Assembly (NCBI GenBank): GCA_963931925.1
Contig: OZ007570.1
Location: 2,351,037-2,415,036 of the forward strand
Reading direction: 5' to 3'
Length of the DNA: 64,000 nt
Source: Onchidella celtica
Lineage: Eukaryota > Mollusca > Gastropoda > Systellommatophora > Onchidiidae
Made by a program: the position numbers and the translations under genes. The stretch's first letter is position 1, and each line of letters begins with the position of its first letter. The notes under the pieces were generated by a model. That model searched no databases. It was not told the DNA's origin and worked only from the letters and a program-made list of their open reading frames with translations. Shown in pieces: positions 1 through 10,350 of the stretch.

Positions 1-483
1 TGGTTGTTGTTTTTTTGTTGTTTTTTTAAATCTATGGTTAGGTAAACAACAAATCAAACGAACAAACAAAGAATCCGACAGACCCTTCAGTGACCATCCT
101 AGTGTCAAATGATTCCCTGTGGTTCATATTTCCAGTTTTTTCAGCTCAGTGGTTTGGTCGTCTATGATTAACAAACAATAGACAGACAGTCAACGACAAA
201 ATAGACGTCTTACGACATTTTGGTAATTGTGACAAGAGAAGGCAGGAAGTTCTACATTTTATTCCGAAGCAAAGAATTCGACATTTACGATTTCCTAAGT
301 GTGTACGTTTTTCAATTTAATACTACATCAATATATTGTTTGCTCTATTAGATAATGCCGTGGTTTTGGAGCTCTCACGCTTCCACCATCTGGTGACGTG
401 ACTGTCAGCGACACAGAGTGCTTCTGATGGATTAGGAGCTCAAAAAACAGTTTCAACTGCACAAACATCGTCTTTCATGCAAT
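1..483 (+). other. 5' flank and presumed 5' UTR of helicase-RBR gene 1
   Basis: No protein-coding signal is visible here. In the frame of the downstream gene a TAG at 433-435 closes the frame, so the ATG at 484 is the first in-frame start. A pyrimidine-rich stretch ending in TAG at about 346-351 resembles a splice acceptor, so a 5' UTR intron is possible. No clear TATA box was recognised, and the transcription start may lie outside the window. Confidence 0.4.
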
Positions 484-3400
484 ATGGTGGGACAGTCTGG
501 CACGGATGATCCACCGTACGGACCAGCTTTGGGAGACAAAGATGTCAAAGAGGAGATTCAGAAAGACCTCACAGCTTTGAGTGATCAGTCTGTGAATGTA
601 GTGGAAAAGGAAAGGAGTCAACTGGAAGTTAAACTTGCCCCCTTGCACTCCTCCGGGGAAAACACAAACAGAGAGAAAGAATCGCCTTCAGATCTTCAGT
701 ACAAGAATTCACCAGAACATAGTTTTGGGAATGCCTGTTGGCATGCTATTTCTCCAGATCCTGAACTTTTAGACGGTATCGCGACAAGTAAATACGGTGA
801 TGAAGATGTCAACAGGGATGCAATGGAAAAGTGCTGCATTTTGACCAGTGATAAAGTGAATGAATCAAAATCTGACGTGAAAGCAAATATGACCCAGGCC
901 AGTCGTGGACAAAGGTTGGACAGTGGTACGGGCGGCGCAATACCGAAACGACCAAACTGGTTTGCTCCGACCAATTTGCGGACGTGTGGCGACAATCACG
1001 ATCCCGACCCTGAATCCAGATGCCAAGAATTGCAGGTCAGTGGAAAGAAGACGTGGAAACAGGACAAATACAAAAACAGCGCTCAACCAGAGAATATGAA
1101 ATGGAAGCGTCCGGCCGTGACTGATAACCCTGGTGACTCATCGATGCCAAGTGAAAAGTCAAACCAAATTTTTGAGGGTCACTTTGAATCCAGGAGTCAC
1201 CGAGAAGAAGATTGCCTGGATAGCGGTAACCAAGGGCAGGTAACTCCCCGAAAGTCATTAGATCAACCAGCGACTCCAGACTCCAAAAAAGTAGCCCGGG
1301 ATGTGAAAAACACGAACAGATCCCAGAACCTCACGTTGAAAAGAAATGAAAAGTCGGGTAGATCTTTAACACCGCCCGTTTCTTCGACAGCAGGGGGAGA
1401 TAGAGGCAAGAATTGTTTCCACAGTTCAGACATGATGAGCGGAAAGTCCGAAGATAGTCAGATGAATCTGAGTACAGAAACACTGACAGGGGATTCCCAA
1501 AGACTGAACGTCCCGGAAAAAAAGAAGCGAGTGAGAGGTCCACGTCGACGCAAACGTGGCCCCAGATATGACCAGCCGGATGAGCAACAGCAGCAACAAG
1601 GAATCCGTGGTCAAACCAGTGTCACTGGACCAGATGGCCCAAGAAGTCAAGATCATCCCTCAAAACCAACTGCTTCAGTTAAAGCTTGCAATGACGACCA
1701 CAAGAACGGGACGAAACAGGATAGAAAAACCCAACCTCCCGCTCCTAAGCGAGTTCTTCAGACAAATAAAGGCTATAGCAAACCTGAAATGATTATTTCA
1801 GGTGTAGTGCTCCAAATTATGTACAAATTTGCATCCACAGAGGAGGCCAAGGAAACTATTCGTCAACACGCCTATGTCCCTGAGAATGTTCAACTGCAGA
1901 TTGTTGAAGAATCAATTGTTCGGGTCCAGTCAAGATGCCACTGCGAGATCGTCGTACATGCTAAACAGCTTCAGCTGGCAAAGCAATTTGTGCTTAAGTT
2001 GTGTCACAGCATGAGCGATAGCTTGAGTGCCGAAGTAAAACATGCATTTCTCCTTCCAACGACAGCCAGAAATGAAGGAGAACGAGGTGTTCAAGACGTT
2101 GACCAGCGCCAAAGAGGTGACAGTTCAAGAGCAAATTCTTCAGTAAAGAAAAGTGCCGTGTCTTCAGATCCAATAACAAAACCAGAGAAGATTCGCGACA
2201 ACAAATGTAAATTTAAGCAGCAGGGCAGAGATTCTGGTTCAGTTTCAGCCAGAGTGACGGTCACGGTTAAACAGGAGTTCTCACGAAATGATGATCTTTT
2301 TACTTTTCTGAAAAGGGTTATTGGCGACAATCTGTGGCATGAAGTGCGGGACAAATCTTGTCAAAAGTTGTCGCCCCAGGCTCAGTGTCAGATAACTACC
2401 AACAGCAAAACTTCGGCGACGAAGATAGCGAAGAAGCTAACATCTTCAAAACTAGATAAAATGGCTATCAGTTGTGTTGTTTCAGAGAACACACGCAGGG
2501 GAAATAGTGATGAAACACTCTGTCGAGTAGAAAGTGAAAGAGAAAATACGTCACGTGAAATCCACTCAAAAATGGCATCCATTTTGATAACAATGCTGAT
2601 GAAAATTCATAACCTGCAAGGCTGTATTCGCCACACGAAAAAAATAAGACGTAAAGATGAATCTGAACAGCGCAAATTGCAAGAACAAAAACAAGAGTTG
2701 GCAAACTTGCAGAAACTGCGCAAGGGATTCTTCATGGGTTGCAACACTCTGAAGGAGAAGGTCAGAAAGCTAGATCCAAAGTTAACATCTGTCAAAGAGT
2801 TGTCAGAAGTACATCGCAGCTTTGAAGCTGAATGTCGGCGTGCCAGGGCAGCTTTGCCAATATATTTCATGAGAGACGAGATCGTGAAACATGTCACAGA
2901 AAACCAGGTCTCCATCATACTTGGTGAGACAGGCTCAGGGAAAAGCACACAAATAGTGCAGTACCTGTACGAAGCAGGACTTGCTGGGGACAAACTGATT
3001 GCGTGCACACAGCCACGTAAAGTGGCGGCCATGATGATTGCAGAACGAGTTGGTCAAGAAATGGGCGGCAAGACAGGTGGTCTCGTTGGACACAGGAGTG
3101 GAGTAGACACCAAAATCTCCAAACTGACCAAAATTGTTTTCTCAACAGACTACAACTTAATGCGGGAATGTGCAAATGACCCTGCGCTGTCAAAGTATTC
3201 TTGCATTGTTGTTGATGAAGTTCACGAACGCTGTATCTACACGGACGTTCTGCTGAGCATGCTCAAAAGTTGTTTGTCTAACAGACCAGATTTAAAAGTG
3301 ATCATAACATCAGCCACTGTCGACCCTGCACTTTTTGTGGGCTATTTCCAGTGTAATCCAGCCCTGCAGGTCCCAGGCAATACGTATCCTGTCAACATTA

Positions 3401-6400
3401 ATTATGAGAAAGCCAAGATGTTCGACATTTTGAAGGACACTGAAACAGCGGCTGTGTTGAAGGCGGTTAACGTTCATAAGAATGAGGGCGCTGGGGATAT
3501 TTTAGTCTTTGTCACATCGCCAGTAGAAATCATGCACTGCATTGAGAAATTTGAACATCAGATGAAAGAGCTTCGGGATTTCAAATGTTTTCCTCTACAC
3601 GGCCAGTTGAGCTCTGATGTCCAACGGCAGGTATTTGATCCTTTACCAAAAGGAATACGAAAAGTTGTTTTTGCCACGAACTGCGCAGAAACGTCAATGA
3701 CGATTGATGGTATCAAATACGTCATTGATACTGGCGTTGCCAAGGAAGTGAGATACGATCCAAAAACTAACATTACGTCTTTGTGTAAATGTATGATCAG
3801 CAAGAGCTCTGCAAACCAGCGTAAAGGTCGCGCTGGGCGAACATCGGAAGGCAAATGCTACCGTCTCTATACCGAAGATGACTATAAATCCATGCAAGCG
3901 TTCACGCAGCCAGAAATTTTGAGGGTTCATCTCGGTCAGGCTGTCCTGAAACTTGCAGAGTTGGGAGTTGATGTTAACACATATGATTTTGTACAGTCTC
4001 CCAGCGCTGATGCCATTGATGCTGCAATCAAGACTTTACTAGAACTGGGAGCCTTGAATTCTGAAGGCATCACTGACAGTGGGCGCTTCATTGCCAAGCT
4101 GCCATTCGATCCAAGACAAGGTTATCTTGTGTACAAAGGCAGTAAAAAGAACTTGCTCTATGACTCTGTTGTTGTGGCTTCCCTAATCAGCAATGGGTCT
4201 AATTTGTTTTACCGTGGCTTAACACAGCCCGAGGAACAAACTACCGCTAGAAACAAAAACCTGTTTGGATCTTCCTGTGGAGATGTGATGACCTGGCTGG
4301 ATGTCTTCAAAACGTGGACTCAGCTACCTAAACAACAGCAATCTGAATGGTGCAGGGGAAACTGTATCAACTACAAGGTCATGAGTTCAGTCAAGAAATG
4401 CATTAAAGACGTAGCTGCAGTTCTGGACAAAGAACTGGGGCTTGAAATGAAACTGAAGTTTTCTCCTGAGGAAACCACGAAACGATTACTGCAGAGACTT
4501 ATTTTTGAAGCACATAAATCCTCTTTATGTTGCTTCCTAGGCCATTCAAAAGCAGGATATTTTGCTTTTGCGATAGATCAGTCAGTACATATCCACCCAT
4601 CGTCATCGCTTGTAGCACAAAATGTCAAGCCAGAATGGATTGTTTACACTGAACTAACAAAGACCTCAAGAGATTTTGTGAAATGCATTACTGTCGTCGA
4701 AGAAGCCTGGCTTCTTGAAGCGATTCATAGAGGACAGATGAATTTCGAGCTTGACAAAGTCAAAGAGAGAAAGTTGAAACTGGTTCACAGAGAAGAGGCT
4801 GGAAAGTCAGTTTTCAGAGAGTTTAAAGTTCCTGAACTAGAGCATTCTTTTTCACAGGCTGGCATGTCGGATGTTATTGTAGAAACCAACAGAGAGTTGG
4901 GAACTCTGAACATATACTCATCCTCTGATATGATCCCCGAATGCAGTGATGAAATCAGGATGATAAAAGAACCCGTTTATGAAAGACTGGCTGGGGCAGA
5001 ATATGAAAGCAAAAACTGTAAGGACAATGATGAACGTCATGGTGGGTTTAATGTAGTGCTCCAACAAGGTGGAACAGTCAAAAGCATTTTGAGACCGGGG
5101 CAGAGTGACACTATTCTCATTACGCAGAGCGATTCTACATTCTCTGAGGAAGAAATCTTAGACAAATTTGAAAAGTTCGGTGAAATTGTGAAAATAGAGC
5201 GCTTTCATGGACGAGGTTCCAGGTGGGGTATTATCAAATACAGCTGTGCTTCCGAAGCCGAAACAGCTGTAATCAATACCAAGCATGATGAAGAAAATGC
5301 AGCACAACTGAAGGTGAACACCAGAAGACACCCTGGACAGAAAACATTTGAAGCCAGACTGTCTTGGGTCAGACGGCCCGTGAAAGGGCTTGGAAATGCT
5401 TTCATTACATGTCATCCAGAAGACAGAGAACTGCTGATTGGAGAAAACATTGAGCTTTCTGGCAGGAAGTATCGCATTGGACTGTCTCGGAACCCCGATA
5501 ACCCGAACTTGGTCTGCGCTGGAATCGGTGAGAAAGAGGAAGATGCGGTGGTCAGAGCTCTATTGGAAATATTGCCACATTTGGCTGATGATATAAAAGG
5601 TCTAGTAAAGATACCGAGAGAACACGTTCCTATTCCTGATGACTACGAAATCATGAGATTGAAACGCGATTTATGTACACAAATCGAAGAGTTCCTGCCA
5701 TCTTCTGAATTTGAATTGATATTCAATTCGCCACGTGAGACGTCGTTGTGCCAAGTTGCATTCATTCGCTTTAGTAATCCTTTACGGGGCCTTAGAGCAT
5801 GTATGGAGATGACAGGAGAGTTGCGGATGGGATCTTACATTGTTAAGATTAACCCCAAAATGAAAACACGTATTTATACCTCAGACAAGGTCAAGAAAAT
5901 TAGTGAACAAAAGCTAGATGAAATTAAAAACAAGTTTAAGGAGAAAGTCTCATTCAACATAGGCCAAGCACGCCACAGAGGTTTCATGATAGACATTGAG
6001 TCCTCTGAGGCACAACCTCTGGTCGAAGTAAGAGATGCTGTCACAAGTTTGCTAAATGGCACAATTGTTGACTGTAAACAGAACCACTTCATGAAAAGAC
6101 TCCTCAAACCTGGGGGATGGAAAACAGTTAAGGAGTTGGAAAAACGTTTCCAGGTCCTCATTATTCCCGACGACCGCAGAGAAGAGCTCCGTCTGTATGG
6201 GTCAGAAGAAAATGTCACGATGGTAACAGAGACCATACAACACTTTGGGGAGGGGAGACAGGTGGATGTCTGTCTCAGAGGCAGTGGGAAACCGCCAGGC
6301 TTGATGAAAAAACTTATGGCCAAATATGGGGCATTGGACAACGACTTCTGTGAGGCATTTGGTCTCGACGACGTCATTATAGATTTCAAACGCCATACTC

Positions 6401-7158
6401 TCTCTCTCAGAGGAAGCCCCGAAAATGTCGACAAAGCAGCTGCTAGCATTTCGGAGTTGGAGAGTATTCTAGTGCAGTCACAGACAAACGATCCTGGGAA
6501 ATGGGCCCCTCATTGTGCTGTCTGTCTTGATGTTATTGAAATAACGTCTGATCTACACAGACTAGAGGGGTGTGGACATGCATACTGTATGTCTTGTTTG
6601 AAAATACAGATAACAGTGTCCATCAGGAACAAGCTTTTCCCCATTGCTTGTGTTCACGAAAATTGTGAAACCGACATGGTATGGCAGGACCTTCATCTCT
6701 TTGTGCAAAAAGAATGGATCCGGGAAGACGAACTTGTAAGCATGTCCTTAAATGCTTATGTAGCGTGCAATCAGAATAAATACAGATTTTGTATCACTCA
6801 GGGTTGCTCTGGGGTGTATGAAGTTACACAAGATGATGAAGGTTGTGAGTTTACCTGCCCTTTGTGCTCTATGAGTATCTGCACATCTTGTCATACCGCA
6901 TATCATGGAGGTCTCACTTGCAAACTTCTCACGAGTCAGGGAGAACTCGAGAAGCGGCTCGACCGATGGATCAAGAAGAAGCCTAGAGAACGAAAACGGT
7001 GCCCAGGTTGCAAGGGGCCCGTGGAAAAAACCGAAGGTTGTAATAAAATGCGTTGTTTATATTGTAAAACTGTCTTTTGTTGGGAATGCGGCGAGAAATT
7101 TGCTGATTCACAAATGTGTTACGCTCATCTCATGAAAATCCACGGTGCTATGTACTAA
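484..7158 (+). CDS. DEAH/RHA-type RNA helicase - RRM - RING-IBR-RING E3 ligase fusion, paralogue 1 (DEAH11/12-like)
   Basis: This is a 2224-residue protein encoded without introns. Residues 1-430 are low-complexity, rich in Ser, Lys, Glu and Arg, with a basic cluster near 345-362 that could act as an NLS, followed by a short Gln run. Two related modules of about 80 residues lie at about 435-522 and 592-670, and a probable coiled coil at about 712-770. The helicase core shows Walker A GETGSGKST at 814-822, TQPRK from 842, motif II DEVHE at 911-915, SAT at 943-945, TNCAET from 1065 and QRKGRAGR at 1112-1119. HA2 and an OB-like segment (about 1352-1414) follow, then an RRM-like domain (about 1540-1620), a KH-like segment (about 1926-1996) and an RBR from C2011. 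In RING2, CPGC is at 2173-2176 and the expected catalytic Cys in GCNKM is C2186. RBR ligases pass ubiquitin through this Cys. I infer an RNA-dependent ATPase coupled to ubiquitin transfer; the substrate is unknown. An upstream in-frame stop supports the start. Motif II is DEVH rather than DEAH. Confidence 0.93.
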   Translation: MVGQSGTDDPPYGPALGDKDVKEEIQKDLTALSDQSVNVVEKERSQLEVKLAPLHSSGENTNREKESPSDLQYKNSPEHSFGNACWHAISPDPELLDGIATSKYGDEDVNRDAMEKCCILTSDKVNESKSDVKANMTQASRGQRLDSGTGGAIPKRPNWFAPTNLRTCGDNHDPDPESRCQELQVSGKKTWKQDKYKNSAQPENMKWKRPAVTDNPGDSSMPSEKSNQIFEGHFESRSHREEDCLDSGNQGQVTPRKSLDQPATPDSKKVARDVKNTNRSQNLTLKRNEKSGRSLTPPVSSTAGGDRGKNCFHSSDMMSGKSEDSQMNLSTETLTGDSQRLNVPEKKKRVRGPRRRKRGPRYDQPDEQQQQQGIRGQTSVTGPDGPRSQDHPSKPTASVKACNDDHKNGTKQDRKTQPPAPKRVLQTNKGYSKPEMIISGVVLQIMYKFASTEEAKETIRQHAYVPENVQLQIVEESIVRVQSRCHCEIVVHAKQLQLAKQFVLKLCHSMSDSLSAEVKHAFLLPTTARNEGERGVQDVDQRQRGDSSRANSSVKKSAVSSDPITKPEKIRDNKCKFKQQGRDSGSVSARVTVTVKQEFSRNDDLFTFLKRVIGDNLWHEVRDKSCQKLSPQAQCQITTNSKTSATKIAKKLTSSKLDKMAISCVVSENTRRGNSDETLCRVESERENTSREIHSKMASILITMLMKIHNLQGCIRHTKKIRRKDESEQRKLQEQKQELANLQKLRKGFFMGCNTLKEKVRKLDPKLTSVKELSEVHRSFEAECRRARAALPIYFMRDEIVKHVTENQVSIILGETGSGKSTQIVQYLYEAGLAGDKLIACTQPRKVAAMMIAERVGQEMGGKTGGLVGHRSGVDTKISKLTKIVFSTDYNLMRECANDPALSKYSCIVVDEVHERCIYTDVLLSMLKSCLSNRPDLKVIITSATVDPALFVGYFQCNPALQVPGNTYPVNINYEKAKMFDILKDTETAAVLKAVNVHKNEGAGDILVFVTSPVEIMHCIEKFEHQMKELRDFKCFPLHGQLSSDVQRQVFDPLPKGIRKVVFATNCAETSMTIDGIKYVIDTGVAKEVRYDPKTNITSLCKCMISKSSANQRKGRAGRTSEGKCYRLYTEDDYKSMQAFTQPEILRVHLGQAVLKLAELGVDVNTYDFVQSPSADAIDAAIKTLLELGALNSEGITDSGRFIAKLPFDPRQGYLVYKGSKKNLLYDSVVVASLISNGSNLFYRGLTQPEEQTTARNKNLFGSSCGDVMTWLDVFKTWTQLPKQQQSEWCRGNCINYKVMSSVKKCIKDVAAVLDKELGLEMKLKFSPEETTKRLLQRLIFEAHKSSLCCFLGHSKAGYFAFAIDQSVHIHPSSSLVAQNVKPEWIVYTELTKTSRDFVKCITVVEEAWLLEAIHRGQMNFELDKVKERKLKLVHREEAGKSVFREFKVPELEHSFSQAGMSDVIVETNRELGTLNIYSSSDMIPECSDEIRMIKEPVYERLAGAEYESKNCKDNDERHGGFNVVLQQGGTVKSILRPGQSDTILITQSDSTFSEEEILDKFEKFGEIVKIERFHGRGSRWGIIKYSCASEAETAVINTKHDEENAAQLKVNTRRHPGQKTFEARLSWVRRPVKGLGNAFITCHPEDRELLIGENIELSGRKYRIGLSRNPDNPNLVCAGIGEKEEDAVVRALLEILPHLADDIKGLVKIPREHVPIPDDYEIMRLKRDLCTQIEEFLPSSEFELIFNSPRETSLCQVAFIRFSNPLRGLRACMEMTGELRMGSYIVKINPKMKTRIYTSDKVKKISEQKLDEIKNKFKEKVSFNIGQARHRGFMIDIESSEAQPLVEVRDAVTSLLNGTIVDCKQNHFMKRLLKPGGWKTVKELEKRFQVLIIPDDRREELRLYGSEENVTMVTETIQHFGEGRQVDVCLRGSGKPPGLMKKLMAKYGALDNDFCEAFGLDDVIIDFKRHTLSLRGSPENVDKAAASISELESILVQSQTNDPGKWAPHCAVCLDVIEITSDLHRLEGCGHAYCMSCLKIQITVSIRNKLFPIACVHENCETDMVWQDLHLFVQKEWIREDELVSMSLNAYVACNQNKYRFCITQGCSGVYEVTQDDEGCEFTCPLCSMSICTSCHTAYHGGLTCKLLTSQGELEKRLDRWIKKKPRERKRCPGCKGPVEKTEGCNKMRCLYCKTVFCWECGEKFADSQMCYAHLMKIHGAMY

Positions 7159-7774
7159 GACGTCTTTTTCTGTAACTATTGTTTCTCTCCTGTCCAAATG
7201 ATGGATTTATGAAATAGTAAAGTGTTCACGCGTTCTACTAGGCAGGGATCCTGTCCCCTCAAAACAATTTTTATTATCTAAAATCAGATTTGACATCAGA
7301 GGGCAACGTCAAGAAACAAGAAGTTTGGCGTGTGTTGAAAATGGAAGAGATTAGTCCTGTAGATGTATAAAATTTTGTCATGCCATTTGTCTGTATGAAG
7401 ATTATTTAGATTGTACGGTTGTTGTTTTTTGTGAGTACAATTTTCAGTCATTTTTCTTTCATATCAAATTATCATTTATTAATCATGCCTTGAGTTAGCT
7501 CGCTCAAAGGTTTCATGGGATCGAAGGTCCACCGCTGTCATCGACTAGGAGCTGTGCGCTTGTGGTCAGTAGATACCTGTCTCATCGTCCCTACACACTG
7601 CAGTATAGAACTGCTTACACTGTTACAGTACTTTATCATGTTGTTTTTGAGTCACAGATGTACGATTTTTGTAATGCCTCCCTCCTCCCCCCCCCCCACC
7701 ACCACCACCACCACCCAATTAAGTCTACATTAAACTACAGAACTGATTCTGACACTGACATCCAAAGAGTACAT
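7159..7774 (+). other. 3' flank / presumed 3' UTR of helicase-RBR gene 1
   Basis: Non-coding, AT-rich sequence follows the stop codon at 7156-7158. It contains a C9 run followed by a short (CCA)n tract at about 7688-7716. No AATAAA was seen directly after the stop. The first good match is at about 7995, already inside the degenerate 40-bp repeats, so the transcript end is uncertain. Confidence 0.35.
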
Positions 7775-8570
7775 ATATAAATGATATAACTGATGTAATG
7801 AGTATTTTATTTACATGCATGTGATATAGCTGATGTAATGACCACTGTGTCTCCCTACGTGTGCCACAGACCATGTAATGATTTTTGTGCTTACCTACAA
7901 ATGCCGTAGCTGAAGTAATTATTACTGGTTTCCCTACAAATGCCATAACTGGAGTAATAGTTATTATGTCTCCCTATAAATGCAATAGCTGAAATAAATA
8001 ATGAGTGTTGTCTACTTAAAAAACGTCATAGCTGATGTAATGAGTGTTTACTGGCAGATACCATAGCAGCTGTTATGATTTTTGTGTTCCCCTACATATA
8101 AGTCAAAGCCAATTAATGATTATCGTATCTCACTACAAATGCCATAGCTGATGTAGCGATTATTGTATTTCCATACAAATGCCATAGCTGAAGTAATGAT
8201 TATTGGTCTCCTTACAAATGCCAAAGCTGAAGTAATACTTAATAGGCCTCTCTATTAATGATATAACTGATGTAATGACTGTTGTTTCTCCCTTCAAATG
8301 CCATAGCTGATATAATGATTACGTGTACATACAAATGCCATAGCTAAAGTAACTATTACTATGTCTCCCTAATAATGCCATAGCTCATGTAATGATTGTT
8401 GTTTCTCCCTACAAATGCCATAGCTGACGTAGTGATTATTATGTCTACCTATAAATTCCACAGTTGAGGTGATGATTTTTGTGTTTTCTTACAAATGTCA
8501 CAGCTGAATGAGTGATGTGTTTACAGACAGATGCCATGGGTGATGTAATGATTGACATGTCTACAAAGTA
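7775..8570. repeat. Degenerate 40-bp tandem repeats, old flank of the minisatellite
   Basis: Diverged units recur about every 40 bases, following a pattern like CAAATGCCATAGCTGATGTA then ATGATTATTGTGTCTCC. Units carry many substitutions and small indels, in contrast to the near-uniform array that starts near 8.7 kb. This fits an older, decaying edge of the same satellite. No coding potential is seen. Confidence 0.8.
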
Positions 8571-8710
8571 GTACACGTAATTGAAAGGCAATTGAAGAAT
8601 GATTAATGAAGTTCCTACTTAATCCGTACTTTAATGGCACATAATCAAATCTATAAATATACTTGAATAAACAATGATTTACTACCCCTTACAAAGCATT
8701 CATGTAAATT

Positions 8711-10170
8711 TTAATGTAATAACCGGTGTACTGATTATTGTGTCAACATACAAATGCATAGTTGAAGTAATGATTGTCTACAATCAAATTAATGCCATAG
8801 TTGGTGCAATGGTTATTGTGTCTACATACAAATGTCGTAGTTGATGTAATGGTTATTGTGTCCACATTCAAATGTCGTAGTTGCTGTAATGGTTATTGTG
8901 TCTACATACAAATGTCGTAGTTGCTGTAATGGTTATTGTGTCTACATACAAATGTCGTAGTTGATGTAATGGTTATTGTGTCTACATGCAAATGTCGTAG
9001 TTGCTGTAATGGTTATTGTGTCTACATACAAATGTCGTAGTTGATGTAATGGTTATTGTGTCTACATACAAATATCGTAGTTGATGCAATGGTTATTGTG
9101 TCTACATACAAATATCGTAGTTGCTGTAATGGTTATTGTGTCTACATACAAATGTCGTAGCTGATGCAATGGTTATTGTGTCCACATACTAATGTCGTAG
9201 TTGATGCAATGGTTATTGTGTCCATATACAAATGTCGTAGTTGATGCAATGGTTATTGTGTATACATACAAATGTCGTAGTTGCTGTAATGGTTATTGTG
9301 TCTACATACAGATGTCGTAGCTGATGCAATGGTTATTGTCTCTACATACAAATGTCGTAGTTGATGTAGTGGTTATTTTGTCTACATGCGAATGTCGTAG
9401 CTGATGCAACGGTTATTGTGTCTACATACAAATGTCGTAGTTGATGCAATAGTTATTGTGTCTACATACAAATGCCGTAGCTGATGTAATGGTTATTGTG
9501 TCTACATACAAATGTCGTAGCTGATGCAATGGTTATTGTATCTACATACAAATGTCGTAGTTGATGCAATGGTTATTGTATCTACATACAAATGCCGTAG
9601 TTAATGTAATGGTTATTGTGTCTACATACAAATGTCGTAGTTGATGCAATGGTTATTGTGTCTACATACAAATGTCGTAGTTGATGCAATGGTTATTGTA
9701 TCTACATACAAATGCTGTAGTTGATGTAATGGTTATTGTGTCTACATACAAATGTCGTAGTTGATGTAATGGTTACTGTGTCTACATACAAATATCGTAG
9801 TTGATGCAATGGTTCTTGTCTCTACATACAAATTTTGTGGTTGATGTAATGGTTATTGTGTCTACATACAAATGTCGTGGTTGATGTAATGGTTATTGTG
9901 TCTAAATACAAATGTCGTAGCTGATGTAATGGTTATTGTGACTACATACAAATGTCGTAGTCGATGCAATGGTTATTGTTTCTACATGCAAGTGCCATAG
10001 TTGCTGTAATGGTTATTGTGTCCGCATACAAATGTCGTAGTTGATGCAATGATTATTGTGTCTACATACAAATGTCGTGGTTGATGCAATGGTTATTGTG
10101 TCTACATACAAAATGTCGTAGTTGATGCGATGGTTGTTGTGCCTACATACATAATTATGCCACAGTTGGT
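8711..10170. repeat. 40-bp minisatellite, about 35 units
   Basis: A highly regular 40-bp period is visible: each unit contains ATGGTTATTGTG, TCTACATACAAATG and TCGTAGTTGATG. Units differ by a few substitutions such as TTGATG/TTGCTG and GTAAT/GCAAT. The 40-bp period is not a multiple of three, so no long repeated protein is encoded; the short open frames inside it are incidental. The array lies about 1.5 kb beyond the end of the first helicase gene. Confidence 0.95.
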
Positions 10171-10189
10171 GTAATTTTTGTATTTTATA

Positions 10190-10350
10190 TTTTGTATACT
10201 TCTTTAATTCCATTTGGGGAATTTGCCTTAGTGTCATTGCAGCCAGTTACAACTGGAGCAGACACGTCGTCGCCACAGTGTGGATCAATTTTATTTGCCC
10301 TGGCAGCGGCCTGTTTGGCCTGGTATTTTCAATTTTCAACTGCCAATGGT
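10190..10350 (-). repeat. tRNA-derived SINE, 3' part only (family A)
   Basis: The stretch containing CATTTGGGGAATTTGCC, then CCAGTTACAACTGGAGCAGA and a GGCAGCGGCCTG block, matches the reverse complement of the 3' half of the fuller SINE at 42.3-42.7 kb and the left part of the copy at 36.2-36.7 kb. The tRNA-like head is missing. It sits inside the minisatellite, whose units resume at about 10345. Confidence 0.7.

Noticed and set aside
5874-6449. 191-codon minus-strand open frame inside helicase gene 1
   Set aside because: It is antisense to conserved coding sequence and resembles no known protein. Same verdict for the other antisense frames within both helicase genes.
484-7158. Processed retrocopy explanation for gene 1
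   Set aside because: The intronless frame could suggest it, but no poly(A) remnant or target duplication is visible after the stop. Both paralogues are intronless, so an ancestral intronless state is simpler.
8711-10170. CRISPR-like array of regularly spaced repeats
   Set aside because: The whole 40-bp unit is repeated, with no unique spacers, and the context is clearly eukaryotic. It is a minisatellite.
10013-10237. 74-codon minus-strand frame rich in HNNH and INYD words
   Set aside because: Translation of minisatellite units and adjoining sequence. No coding relevance.
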